From Fimenecus sp052273845 (lineage in GTDB: Bacteria; Bacillota; Clostridia; Oscillospirales; Acutalibacteraceae), in contig DAVZHM010000032.1 in assembly GCA_052273845.1 (NCBI GenBank), positions 1 to 19,204 of the forward strand: a DNA stretch of 19,204 bases, written 5' to 3'. The notes below the pieces were generated by a model. It was given only the letters and a program-made list of their open reading frames with translations. It ran no database searches and was not told where the DNA came from. The position numbers and the translations under genes were made by a program. Numbering within the stretch: position 1 is the stretch's first letter; every line of letters starts with the position of its first letter. Shown here one piece after another: positions 1-6,974 of the stretch.

Positions 1-567
1 ATCCTGCGCAAGTCGGACAGTTACTTGCAGGGCCACCCCAATATGGATAAAGTTCCCGGCGTCGATATGAGCACAGGCTCTTTGGGGCAGGGGATTTCTA
101 CGGCGGTCGGTATGGCGCTCGGCGCAAAACTTGACCGTGCCGATTACCGCGTATATACCATTCTCGGCGATGGCGAATTGCAGGAAGGTCAGGTCTGGGA
201 AGCGGCGATGTTCGCCGGCAACAAAGGGCTTGACAATTTGGTTGCGTTTATCGACAACAACAATCTGCAAATCGACGGCACTATGGACGAAGTAAACGCC
301 CCGTATCCGATTGCCGAGAAATTTGCCGCATTCAACTGGAATGTGCTTGAAATTGACGGCCACGATTACGATGCAATTGAAAAGGCTTTGGCAGATGCCA
401 AAGCCTGCAAAGGCAAACCCACCGCGGTTGTGATGAAAACCGTCAAAGGCAAGGGCGTTTCGTTTATGGAGAACGCCATCGGTTGGCACGGCAGTGCCCC
501 GAATACCGAGCAGTACGAACAGGCTATGGCAGAATTGCAAGCCGCATTGAAAGAATTGGAGGCGTAA
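1..567 (+). CDS. Transketolase, N-terminal (TPP-binding) subunit, 5' end missing
   Basis: The reading frame is open from the first base, so the gene begins outside the window; 188 C-terminal residues are present. It is the thiamine diphosphate-binding half of a transketolase split into two polypeptides, as is common in Clostridia and archaea. The enzyme moves two-carbon ketol units between sugar phosphates in the non-oxidative pentose phosphate pathway in the cytoplasm. Visible evidence is the GHPN-like stretch followed by the MSTGSLGQG motif, then the TPP/Mg motif beginning GDGELQEGQVWEA and ending at the DNNNLQIDG asparagine cluster. The C-terminal end (KTVKGKGVSFMEN, then WHG) is also typical. 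The stop codon lies 3 bases before the start of the partner subunit gene, so the two are co-translated from one message. The identification is firm. Confidence 0.95.
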   Translation: MLRKSDSYLQGHPNMDKVPGVDMSTGSLGQGISTAVGMALGAKLDRADYRVYTILGDGELQEGQVWEAAMFAGNKGLDNLVAFIDNNNLQIDGTMDEVNAPYPIAEKFAAFNWNVLEIDGHDYDAIEKALADAKACKGKPTAVVMKTVKGKGVSFMENAIGWHGSAPNTEQYEQAMAELQAALKELEA

Positions 568-570
568 CCC

Positions 571-1515
571 ATGGCAGATGTAGTGAAATGCGCAACGCGC
601 GAGGCTTACGGCAAAACCCTTGTGGAATTGGGCGAGCGTAACGATAAAGTTTTGGTTTTGGACGCGGATTTGGCGGCGGCAACCAAAACGGGTATGTTTA
701 AAAAGGCGTTTCCGGAGCGTTTTATTGATGTCGGCATTGCCGAGGGGAATTTGATGGGCGTTGCGGCAGGTCTTGCGGCAACAGGGCACATTGTTTTTGC
801 AAGCTCGTTTGCAATGTTTGCGGCGGGCAGAGCGTTTGAACAGGTGCGCAATTCCATCGGTTATCCGCATTTGAATGTAAAAATCGGTGCTACCCATGCG
901 GGCATCTCCGTCGGTGAGGACGGTGCAAGCCACCAATGCTGTGAGGACATCGCGCTTATGCGCTCCATTCCCGGTATGGTCATTTTAAATCCTGCCGATG
1001 ATGTGGAAGCACGCGCTTGTGTGCTTGCGGCGGCAGAACATAAAGGCCCCGTGTATATGCGTTTCGGCAGACTTGCCGTGCCGCGTGTATTCGATGAAAA
1101 TTACAAATTCCAAATCGGCAAAGGTGCTGTGCTCACAGAGGGCACGGACGTTACCATCATTGCCACCGGTTTGATGGTCAACGAAGCACTTATGGCGGCA
1201 GAAAGTTTGAAAGCGGACGGTATTTCGGCGCGCGTGGTGAATATGGCGACCATTAAGCCCATTGACCGCGATATTATCGTGGACTCTGCAAAGAAAACCG
1301 GCGCGATTGTTACCGCCGAGGAACACAACATTTTGGGCGGCCTCGGCAGTGCCGTGGCAGAAGTGGTTTGCGAAACCGTACCCGTGCCGGTGATTCGTGT
1401 CGGTGTGGAGGATGTGTTCGGCAAATCCGGTCCTGCTGTGGAACTGTTGCACATTTTCGGCTTGGATGCGGCGCACATCGCCGAAAAAGCCAAAGCAGCG
1501 GTTGCGTTAAAGTAA
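571..1515 (+). CDS. Transketolase, C-terminal (pyrimidine-binding) subunit
   Basis: This 314-residue protein is the second half of the split transketolase and has the usual length for that subunit. It carries the pyrimidine-binding domain (about residues 1-165) and the transketolase C-terminal domain (about 185-310). The catalytic glutamate region reads DVGIAEGNLMGVAAGLAATG; the glutamate is kept, although most relatives have EQN rather than EGN at this point. ATG at 571 follows the stop of the N-terminal subunit by 3 bases, and a GGAGG-like site lies in the last codons of that gene, which suggests translational coupling. A hairpin terminator follows directly. A 1-deoxyxylulose-5-phosphate synthase-like reading is less likely because the two-gene arrangement and lengths match transketolase. 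Confidence 0.95.
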   Translation: MADVVKCATREAYGKTLVELGERNDKVLVLDADLAAATKTGMFKKAFPERFIDVGIAEGNLMGVAAGLAATGHIVFASSFAMFAAGRAFEQVRNSIGYPHLNVKIGATHAGISVGEDGASHQCCEDIALMRSIPGMVILNPADDVEARACVLAAAEHKGPVYMRFGRLAVPRVFDENYKFQIGKGAVLTEGTDVTIIATGLMVNEALMAAESLKADGISARVVNMATIKPIDRDIIVDSAKKTGAIVTAEEHNILGGLGSAVAEVVCETVPVPVIRVGVEDVFGKSGPAVELLHIFGLDAAHIAEKAKAAVALK

Positions 1516-1538
1516 TTTCCCTTACCATAAAATGAAGC

Positions 1539-1567
1539 AGGCTGTACATTGCGTACAGCCTCTTTTT
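1539..1567 (+). terminator. Intrinsic terminator of the transketolase operon
   Basis: GGCTGTAC at 1540-1547 pairs with GTACAGCC at 1553-1560 around a 5-base loop, one A-T pair extends the stem, and a T-rich run follows at 1563-1567. It lies 24 bases after the transketolase stop codon. Confidence 0.85.
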
Positions 1568-1589
1568 CTGTAAAAAGCAAAAAATTTTT

Positions 1590-1613
1590 GTCAGTTTTTG
1601 CCTTTTTCGTGAC
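1590..1613 (+). promoter_or_regulatory. Candidate ECF-type (possibly autoregulated) promoter
   Basis: GTCAG at 1590-1594 and CGTGAC at 1608-1613 are separated by 13 bases, and the sequence between them is T-rich. No sigma-A promoter fits the interval between the upstream terminator and the sigma factor gene. The CGT core is typical of ECF -10 elements, and ECF operons are often transcribed by their own product. This is pattern reading only, with no second copy in the window to compare. Confidence 0.3.
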
Positions 1614-1639
1614 TACCATACGAAGGGAGAGAAAATTCG

Positions 1640-2212
1640 TTGAACAGCGCTGTAAAACAACAGGCGGACGACGCTTTAAAACAGGTGTATTCGCTTTGCT
1701 ATTTGCCTTTAATCAAATATTGCAATGCCCGAAAAGGTGACGCATCACTGTCGGCGGAGGACTGTGTGCAGGAAGCGTTTTTGGTGTACTACAACAAACT
1801 TCTGCGCGGGGAAGAAATTCAAAATCCGCGTGCGTTTCTGTACCGCACAACCGACAATCTTCTGCATCAGGCAATCGACCGATTTGTGCGCGAACGCGAC
1901 CGCACCGTGCCGCTGGATACGGCTTTGGAGGTCGCTGCGGAAGAACTGCCCTTCGACGCGGCCGATTTGGATTACGATGTGCTGTCGGCGGCACTGTTAG
2001 ATGGGTTGACCCCGTCGGAAAAACAGTTATACATATTCAAATATGTGGAACACCGATCGCTTGCGGAAATTGCCGAATTGCTCGGCATATCCCCCGTGGC
2101 AACCGCCAAACGCACTTCCAGATTGCGGCGGCGTATTCAGGAAAAAGTGACCGAAAGTATACAAAATTACAGAAAAGGAGGGAATTCGGTTGGAACGATT
2201 GCAAATGAATGA
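1640..2212 (+). CDS. ECF-type RNA polymerase sigma factor
   Basis: The 190-residue product has the length and two-domain layout of an extracytoplasmic-function sigma factor. Region 2 spans about residues 20-90 (CVQEAFLVYYNKLL, then NPRAFLYRTTDNLL, the core-binding and -10 recognition helices). Region 4 spans about 127-175 (LTPSEKQLYIFKYVEHRSL, then the helix-turn-helix AEIAELLGISPVATAKRTSR). There is no region 1 or 3. The start is TTG at 1640, served by an AGGGAG site at 1624-1629; no in-frame ATG competes. The gene ends inside the first codons of the next gene (23-base overlap), which fits a sigma/anti-sigma pair made in fixed ratio. It probably directs transcription of this operon and perhaps other surface protein genes; the regulon cannot be read from this window. 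Confidence 0.88.
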   Translation: MNSAVKQQADDALKQVYSLCYLPLIKYCNARKGDASLSAEDCVQEAFLVYYNKLLRGEEIQNPRAFLYRTTDNLLHQAIDRFVRERDRTVPLDTALEVAAEELPFDAADLDYDVLSAALLDGLTPSEKQLYIFKYVEHRSLAEIAELLGISPVATAKRTSRLRRRIQEKVTESIQNYRKGGNSVGTIANE

Positions 2213-3251
2213 AACCGTACTCCGTGAACTGTTTGCGGATGCGGCGGCAACCCGAGAACTCTCAGACTTTTTAAACAGCGTCATAGATGCCGAACTTGAA
2301 AAAGGAGACGGTATGGATTGCGATATCATCGATGCTTGTGTAGACGCGCTTACAGAACTGCAAAATCCGAACGCACAAGGTACCGATGCTGTCCTGACGC
2401 TTTTAGACAATGAAAAATTCTTAAAAGAAATCAAAAAACATTCCGTATTGCGGCAAAAACGGCAGCGCGCGCTCGCGTTGACAAGTGCGGCGGCGGTCTT
2501 GCTGTTGGTTGCGTCCTCTGCGTACAGCAAGCAAACCACGGGCGAAACGCTCTCGAAGCGTATTGAACAAAAAATCGAAGCGTGGTTCTCTTTGGACCAT
2601 GTGGAGACACCCGAAACGCCCGAAGCACCGTCACAGTCCGCACCGACCGCGGTACCGTCGGAAGAACCGTCTGCTCCCGAAGCAGAGATAGAACCCGAAA
2701 CAACGGTTGCGGCTGTGAAAAAGACTGCACCTACACCGAAAACCGAACCCGTGCGTATTTACGGCATTTTCCCCGAGAACCTCAAAACCGAATACAAGGT
2801 GGGCGAGGCACTTGATATGCACGGCGTGCGTGTGATTGCCGTTCTTACGGACGGCACAGAACGCGAATTGGCACTTTCGGACTGTGATGTCACCACCGAA
2901 CGCGGATTTTCGCGTGACCCCGGCAAATACACGGTTCGCGTGTTCTACAAAGGCTTGTCTTTTTCCTATGCCGTTACGGTCACTGCCGAAAAAGACACCG
3001 TAATTCTCAATTCTATCTACGGCACTTTCCCAGAGGGATTTTCTTTCACCGTGCAGTCTTTTGATGATTTGGACTTCAACGGTTTGACAATTACGGCGGT
3101 GTATTCCGACGGAAGTGAACAGCAAATCCCGCTTGCAGACTGTGAAATCACGGTGGAACCGAATTTTATGGAGTTGGAAAACAAAGCACTTGTAACCGTA
3201 TCTTACGAGGACCGTTCGTTCTCATTCATTCTCACGAAGGAGGCAATGTAA
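2190..3251 (+). CDS. Membrane protein with two external Ig-like repeats; probable anti-sigma factor
   Basis: The 353-residue product has a short charged N-terminal part (1-92), one membrane helix (about 94-112), a proline/glutamate/threonine-rich spacer (about 135-187) and two homologous external repeats (about 189-265 and 275-349). The repeats resemble bacterial Ig-like group 3 domains: YGIFPENLKTEYKVGEALDM matches the second copy's YGTFPEGFSF region, and a VLTDGTE / VYSDGSE pair follows. Each has one cysteine at the equivalent place (C232, C318). The start is TTG at 2190 because AAGGAGGG at 2175-2182 sits 7 bases upstream; the ATG at 2205 is too far. The overlap with the sigma gene, the cytoplasmic N-terminus and the external sensor-like domains suggest an anti-sigma factor with a layout like RsgI. 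The N-terminal part does not match an anti-sigma domain that I recognise, so this role rests on context. Confidence 0.65.
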   Translation: MERLQMNETVLRELFADAAATRELSDFLNSVIDAELEKGDGMDCDIIDACVDALTELQNPNAQGTDAVLTLLDNEKFLKEIKKHSVLRQKRQRALALTSAAAVLLLVASSAYSKQTTGETLSKRIEQKIEAWFSLDHVETPETPEAPSQSAPTAVPSEEPSAPEAEIEPETTVAAVKKTAPTPKTEPVRIYGIFPENLKTEYKVGEALDMHGVRVIAVLTDGTERELALSDCDVTTERGFSRDPGKYTVRVFYKGLSFSYAVTVTAEKDTVILNSIYGTFPEGFSFTVQSFDDLDFNGLTITAVYSDGSEQQIPLADCEITVEPNFMELENKALVTVSYEDRSFSFILTKEAM

Positions 3252-3252
3252 A

Positions 3253-5472
3253 ATGAAGAAAACAAGTTTTTGCAAAAAATGCTTGGCATTGGTTCTGTGT
3301 ATGGCAATGCTTTTGGCACAGTCGGCGGTGGGCGCGCTTGCGGCGCCCGCAACCAGGCAAACTGCCGACGGACTGAAATATACCGTCAGCACGGACGGTG
3401 TCACTATTGTGCAATATACCGGCACCGCGCAAGAGGTCACCGTACCTGCCGAAATTGACGGCCATCCTGTCACAACCGTTGGCGATGGGGCGTTTTCGTA
3501 TCACGCCGACTTGCGCACAGTTCATTTGCCCGACAGCATTACCGCGATTCGTATGTTGGCGTTTTTTGCGTGCGAAGCATTGGAAACCGTCAATATAGAA
3601 ACTTTGCCCGCACTTGCGCACATCGGCGCTTATGCCTTTACGGGAACGGCACTTGCAGGGGATTTGCGTTTGCCTGAAAGCGTTACCTTTGTGGGGGCAA
3701 GCGCGTTCAGTATGACAAATCTTACAAGTTTGCATCTCGGCAAAAATGTTGGTGCGCCTATGGCAGATACCGGCAACCCGTGGGGGATTGCCATGAAAAA
3801 TGCAGGGATTTCCTTTACCTTTGGGTCGATGGATCTTACCGATATGATTATGGAATATTCCACCGACGCTTCCATTGAGAAAAACATCGCCATGAATTGC
3901 CCGAATTTAACGCGCGTCACGGTTTCTCCCGAAAATCCGAATTATGCTTCGGTCGGCGGGGTGCTGTTCAGCAAGGATATGACGAAAATGTATTGTTACC
4001 CGAGCGGCAAATCTACGAAAGTGTATATGATGCCTGCAACTGTAACCGATTTTTCGAACGCGTTCGGCGGTATCCATTTTGGCTCGGTTAAAGTTCGTTA
4101 TTACGGAGAACTGGATTTGATGGATTCTAAACTGACCGATTGGTTGGATGCCGGCATAAACGGCAATTTGGATACCGTTCTGCTTTCTGCGAATGTCACC
4201 GGCATATGCAAAGCGGCGTTTTACAATACGAGCCTGAAAAGCATTTTCATACCGAAAAATATCACCTCTATCGGCGAAAAGGCATTTTGGCATTGCCGCA
4301 ATTTGACTACCGTCGGATTTGACCGCGATTCGGCATACACCGAACTGCCCGAACGTTGCTTTAAGGATTGTGAAAATCTGAAAAATATCACCTTCGGTAA
4401 AATACAGTATCTTTCTGCGTTGGCATTCGACGCTTGTACTTCCTTACAGTCTGTGGATTTGACCAATGTGCTGTCGCTTGACAGTTCCGCCTTTGACAAC
4501 TGCACAAGCCTTTCCGAAGTGGTTTACGGCGATACGGACAGCACCGAAAAAGCAACCGTTTCTGCTTCGGCATTCCAAGATACCGCGTCTTTGGAAACGG
4601 TTATGCTCGGCAGCAGCGTGCAAACCGTTGAAGCAAACGCATTTGCAAATTGTGCAAATTTAAAAACTGCCTATATTTCCGATGAAGTGAAGAAAATCGA
4701 CAGCACGGCGTTTGACGGCTGTGAAAAATTGATGATTGCAGTGCCGACGGAAACCTGTTACGCATACAGCTATGCCGTGCAAAACAACATTCCCGTTACC
4801 ACTTTGCAAATTTCCCCGATTGCCAATCAGACCTATACGGGCGCATCCATTGAACCTGAATTCACGGTGAAGGCAAGCGGCAAACAACTGACGAAAAATG
4901 TTGATTATGAAGCCTATTTTAAAAACAATACCGATGCGGGCACGGCAAGCGTGACGGTTATGGGGCTTGGCGAATACAGCATTTTTGCGGCAGTTGCCAA
5001 GTTTGCGATTGTTCAACGCGATATGGACGATGATGTGTTGGTCGGCAATATTGTGCCGCAAAAAATCGGCAATACTGCGGCAGAACCGACGCCGGTGCTT
5101 TCCTGCGGGGCATATGTGCTTGAACAGGGCGTGGATTATACCGTTGAATACAAAAACAACACCGAAGTGGGGCAGGCAACTGTAATTGTAACGGGCATCG
5201 GCAATTTCACGGGCACAAAAACGCTGACCTTTGAAATTGTGGATGCACCGCCCACAACAGAAGTGCCTGTAACGCCCGGCGATATTGACGGTAACGGCGA
5301 AATTACAATGTCCGATTACGCCATGGTGCGTTCCGCGGCACTCGGCATTTTGGAAATTACCGATTCTGCGGCATACCGCGCGGCAGACATCAACGGCGAC
5401 GGTGCGGTAGACGCCTTTGATGCGGCAGAAATTGATTTGTTGCTGCACGGCTTTAAACGGCAAAGTACCTAA
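3253..5472 (+). CDS. Secreted BspA-type leucine-rich repeat protein with C-terminal type I dockerin
   Basis: The 739-residue protein begins with a Sec signal peptide (KK, then a hydrophobic core, cleavage near ALAAPA at about 31). Tandem BspA-like LRR repeats fill about residues 50-500, with recurrent I-x-x-x-AF-x-x-C-x-x-L-x-x-V units (for example IGEKAFWHCRNLTTVGF). Two related all-beta modules follow (about 515-590 and 600-670; paired VDYEAYFKNNTDAGTASVTV and VDYTVEYKNNTEVGQATVIV). The C-terminus is a type I dockerin with two 12-residue calcium loops: D677-D679-N681-D688 and D712-N714-D716-D723. Dockerins bind cohesins on scaffold proteins, so the product is probably displayed on a cell-surface complex; LRR proteins of this class are often implicated in adhesion or protein binding. 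No catalytic domain is visible. AAGGAGG at 3237-3243 precedes ATG, one base after the upstream stop. Confidence 0.9.
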   Translation: MKKTSFCKKCLALVLCMAMLLAQSAVGALAAPATRQTADGLKYTVSTDGVTIVQYTGTAQEVTVPAEIDGHPVTTVGDGAFSYHADLRTVHLPDSITAIRMLAFFACEALETVNIETLPALAHIGAYAFTGTALAGDLRLPESVTFVGASAFSMTNLTSLHLGKNVGAPMADTGNPWGIAMKNAGISFTFGSMDLTDMIMEYSTDASIEKNIAMNCPNLTRVTVSPENPNYASVGGVLFSKDMTKMYCYPSGKSTKVYMMPATVTDFSNAFGGIHFGSVKVRYYGELDLMDSKLTDWLDAGINGNLDTVLLSANVTGICKAAFYNTSLKSIFIPKNITSIGEKAFWHCRNLTTVGFDRDSAYTELPERCFKDCENLKNITFGKIQYLSALAFDACTSLQSVDLTNVLSLDSSAFDNCTSLSEVVYGDTDSTEKATVSASAFQDTASLETVMLGSSVQTVEANAFANCANLKTAYISDEVKKIDSTAFDGCEKLMIAVPTETCYAYSYAVQNNIPVTTLQISPIANQTYTGASIEPEFTVKASGKQLTKNVDYEAYFKNNTDAGTASVTVMGLGEYSIFAAVAKFAIVQRDMDDDVLVGNIVPQKIGNTAAEPTPVLSCGAYVLEQGVDYTVEYKNNTEVGQATVIVTGIGNFTGTKTLTFEIVDAPPTTEVPVTPGDIDGNGEITMSDYAMVRSAALGILEITDSAAYRAADINGDGAVDAFDAAEIDLLLHGFKRQST

Positions 5473-5493
5473 AATACAGAATACACCACTCCA

Positions 5494-5533
5494 AACAAAC
5501 AGGGAGCCGTGTTTTATCGGCTCCCTGTTTGTT
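5494..5533. terminator. Bidirectional terminator between convergent operons
   Basis: A perfect 16-bp stem pairs 5494-5509 with 5518-5533 around an 8-base TGTTTTAT loop; its centre is the GGGAGCCG/CGGCTCCC block. T-rich outer ends occur on both strands. It ends the dockerin operon on the plus strand. On the minus strand it closes the gpr-spoIIP operon, and its ascending arm encodes the last residues of the small protein gene ending at 5514. Confidence 0.9.
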
Positions 5534-5723
5534 GTGTAATATAATCGGGCAAAATATTTTCGATTTTCTCGGCAATTTCGTCCAAATCCACTTGTTCGGG
5601 TGTTTCTCCGGTGCGGGCAAATTCCGAGTTTTCCCACGCTTTTACCGTGCCTGTTACGGCGGCAAAGGCGAGGGTGAGTATAAACAGGCATAAAAGATAC
5701 CGTTTGAGTACCGCGTTTTTCAT
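5514..5723 (-). CDS. Small membrane-anchored or exported protein, 69 residues, unknown function
   Basis: I do not recognise this protein. It has a basic N-terminus (MKNAVLKRY), a hydrophobic segment at about residues 8-26 (LLCLFILTLAFAAVTGTV) that can be a signal peptide or membrane anchor, and a short acidic tail (EQVDLDEIAEKIENILPDYI) likely to be helical. A good ribosome binding site (GAAAGGAA, complement of about 5730-5737) lies 6-7 bases before ATG at 5723, and the gene starts 26 bases after the spoIIP stop, so it should be on the spoIIP message. The C-terminal codons QQTGSR lie within the first arm of the terminator hairpin. A role at the mother-cell or forespore membrane is conceivable from its position only. 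Confidence 0.7.
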   Translation of the reverse strand: MKNAVLKRYLLCLFILTLAFAAVTGTVKAWENSEFARTGETPEQVDLDEIAEKIENILPDYITQQTGSR

Positions 5724-5749
5724 TTTTAACTTCCTTTCTGCTATTTATA

Positions 5750-6907
5750 TTATGTATAGTCTAAAATCAATTCCCCGAGCGCTTTGCCGATTAAATGCCC
5801 CGAATATTCCGCTTCTTCAAGGGTGTTCGAATCACTGCCCATTTCCAAAAGCAGGGAGCATGGCGTTACATCCATATTGTATTTTCGTGCCGAGAACAGC
5901 ACGGGGCGCATTAACCCCGGGTACTTCGTTTCGGCGGTCTTTTGCAGTTGCAAAGAGAAAGTCAGGTTTTCTTCCCAACGCGGGTAATCGGTTACCTTGC
6001 CGTCCTCACAGCCCGCGATAATCATAATCTGCGCCGCTTTTTTGCCGTTGATTTCGGCGGTCGGTTTTATCCGCGTGCCGTCGCTTTGTTTGATTGCGTC
6101 ACGATGGACATCAATCACCACTTGAATGCTCGGATTTTCCGCCATAATTTTGGTAATGCTTTCCCGTGAACGGTCATACGCGCCTGTGTATTGCGCATCG
6201 TGAATTTCGGTATCGTGCACATAGCCGATGCCCATTTTCTCCAATTCTTCGCAAATCGCCGTGCCCACGCGCACCATGTTGCGGTCGGGGCTGTTGCTGC
6301 GCGTCACATAATCCGTTGTATACCATCCGTAATTCAGCAATTCGTAACTTTCGGTGGTGTGCGTGTGAAAAATGAGTACCGTCGGCGCACTTTTGTCTTT
6401 GACGGAAAGCGTAGCGGCTTTTTCCATCGAAGATTGAATGTCAATGCTGTGCGACGGCGTGGTGTTGCGCACCGTAATGTTTTGATAGGTATTGGTGGCG
6501 TTTGCCGCGTCATATTGCTTTTCCACGATGTTACCGTTTTTTTCGGCGGTTGCAAATACCTGTTCCGCTTCACGCATCATATCAAGAATGTCTTGCGGCG
6601 TTCCGTTTTCGGCAGTCGGTGTTTCCGCTTTTTGTGTCGCTGTTTGGTTTTGTATCGGAATTGGCGCCGCAGGTGCAGACGGCGTGCCGATTTGTGCCGC
6701 ACGCACCAAATCGTTTTTGAATACTTGTACCGTACCTTGCGGCAGTTCGAGCGAAGCGCCCAGCATCGCCGCTTTACCGAGTGCGGTGGGAAAGCGTGTC
6801 CCGACAAAGAAAGTCAGCATTAAGCAGGCAGGCACGGCAAAATACAGCGCGAAGCGGTGCGCATTGTTCTGCTTTTTACGGCGTCTCGGCGGTCTTGTTC
6901 TATACAT
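5750..6907 (-). CDS. spoIIP: Stage II sporulation protein P (peptidoglycan amidase/endopeptidase)
   Basis: SpoIIP is the membrane-bound cell-wall hydrolase that works with SpoIID and SpoIIM during engulfment of the forespore. The 385-residue product has an arginine/lysine-rich N-terminus (RTRPPRRRKKQ), a membrane helix at about 18-37, a linker to about 175 and the hydrolase domain to the end. Key visible residues are H181, H183 and E186 in FHTHTTESY and H268 in VVIDVHRDA, followed by the conserved LLEMGSDSNT block. I chose ATG at 6907 (complement) because GAAAGGGA lies 8 bases upstream. The in-frame TTG at 6934 has no ribosome binding site and lies upstream of the start point expected from a sigma-E-like promoter. 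It lies downstream of gpr on the same strand, the conserved Firmicutes order. Confidence 0.95.
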   Translation of the reverse strand: MYRTRPPRRRKKQNNAHRFALYFAVPACLMLTFFVGTRFPTALGKAAMLGASLELPQGTVQVFKNDLVRAAQIGTPSAPAAPIPIQNQTATQKAETPTAENGTPQDILDMMREAEQVFATAEKNGNIVEKQYDAANATNTYQNITVRNTTPSHSIDIQSSMEKAATLSVKDKSAPTVLIFHTHTTESYELLNYGWYTTDYVTRSNSPDRNMVRVGTAICEELEKMGIGYVHDTEIHDAQYTGAYDRSRESITKIMAENPSIQVVIDVHRDAIKQSDGTRIKPTAEINGKKAAQIMIIAGCEDGKVTDYPRWEENLTFSLQLQKTAETKYPGLMRPVLFSARKYNMDVTPCSLLLEMGSDSNTLEEAEYSGHLIGKALGELILDYT

Positions 6908-6936
6908 AAGCAAATCCCTTTCAATATCCTTCAATT

Positions 6937-6967
6937 ATTGTTATGCAGAAATGAAAGGAAAAATGTT
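6937..6967 (-). promoter_or_regulatory. Candidate sigma-E promoter for spoIIP
   Basis: On the minus strand, AACATTTTT (6967-6959) and CATAACAAT (6945-6937) are separated by 13 bases. These resemble the sigma-E elements GTCATATT and CATACAAT, with one extra A in the -10. spoIIP is known to be sigma-E dependent in Bacillus subtilis. The predicted start of transcription, near 6930, would exclude the TTG at 6934 as start codon. Confidence 0.4.
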
Positions 6968-6974
6968 TGCGCAT

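Noticed and set aside
4660..5691. Long minus-strand open frame opposite the LRR-dockerin gene
   Set aside because: It has no ribosome binding site, and its cysteine/arginine/histidine-rich translation is typical of the antisense of a real gene.
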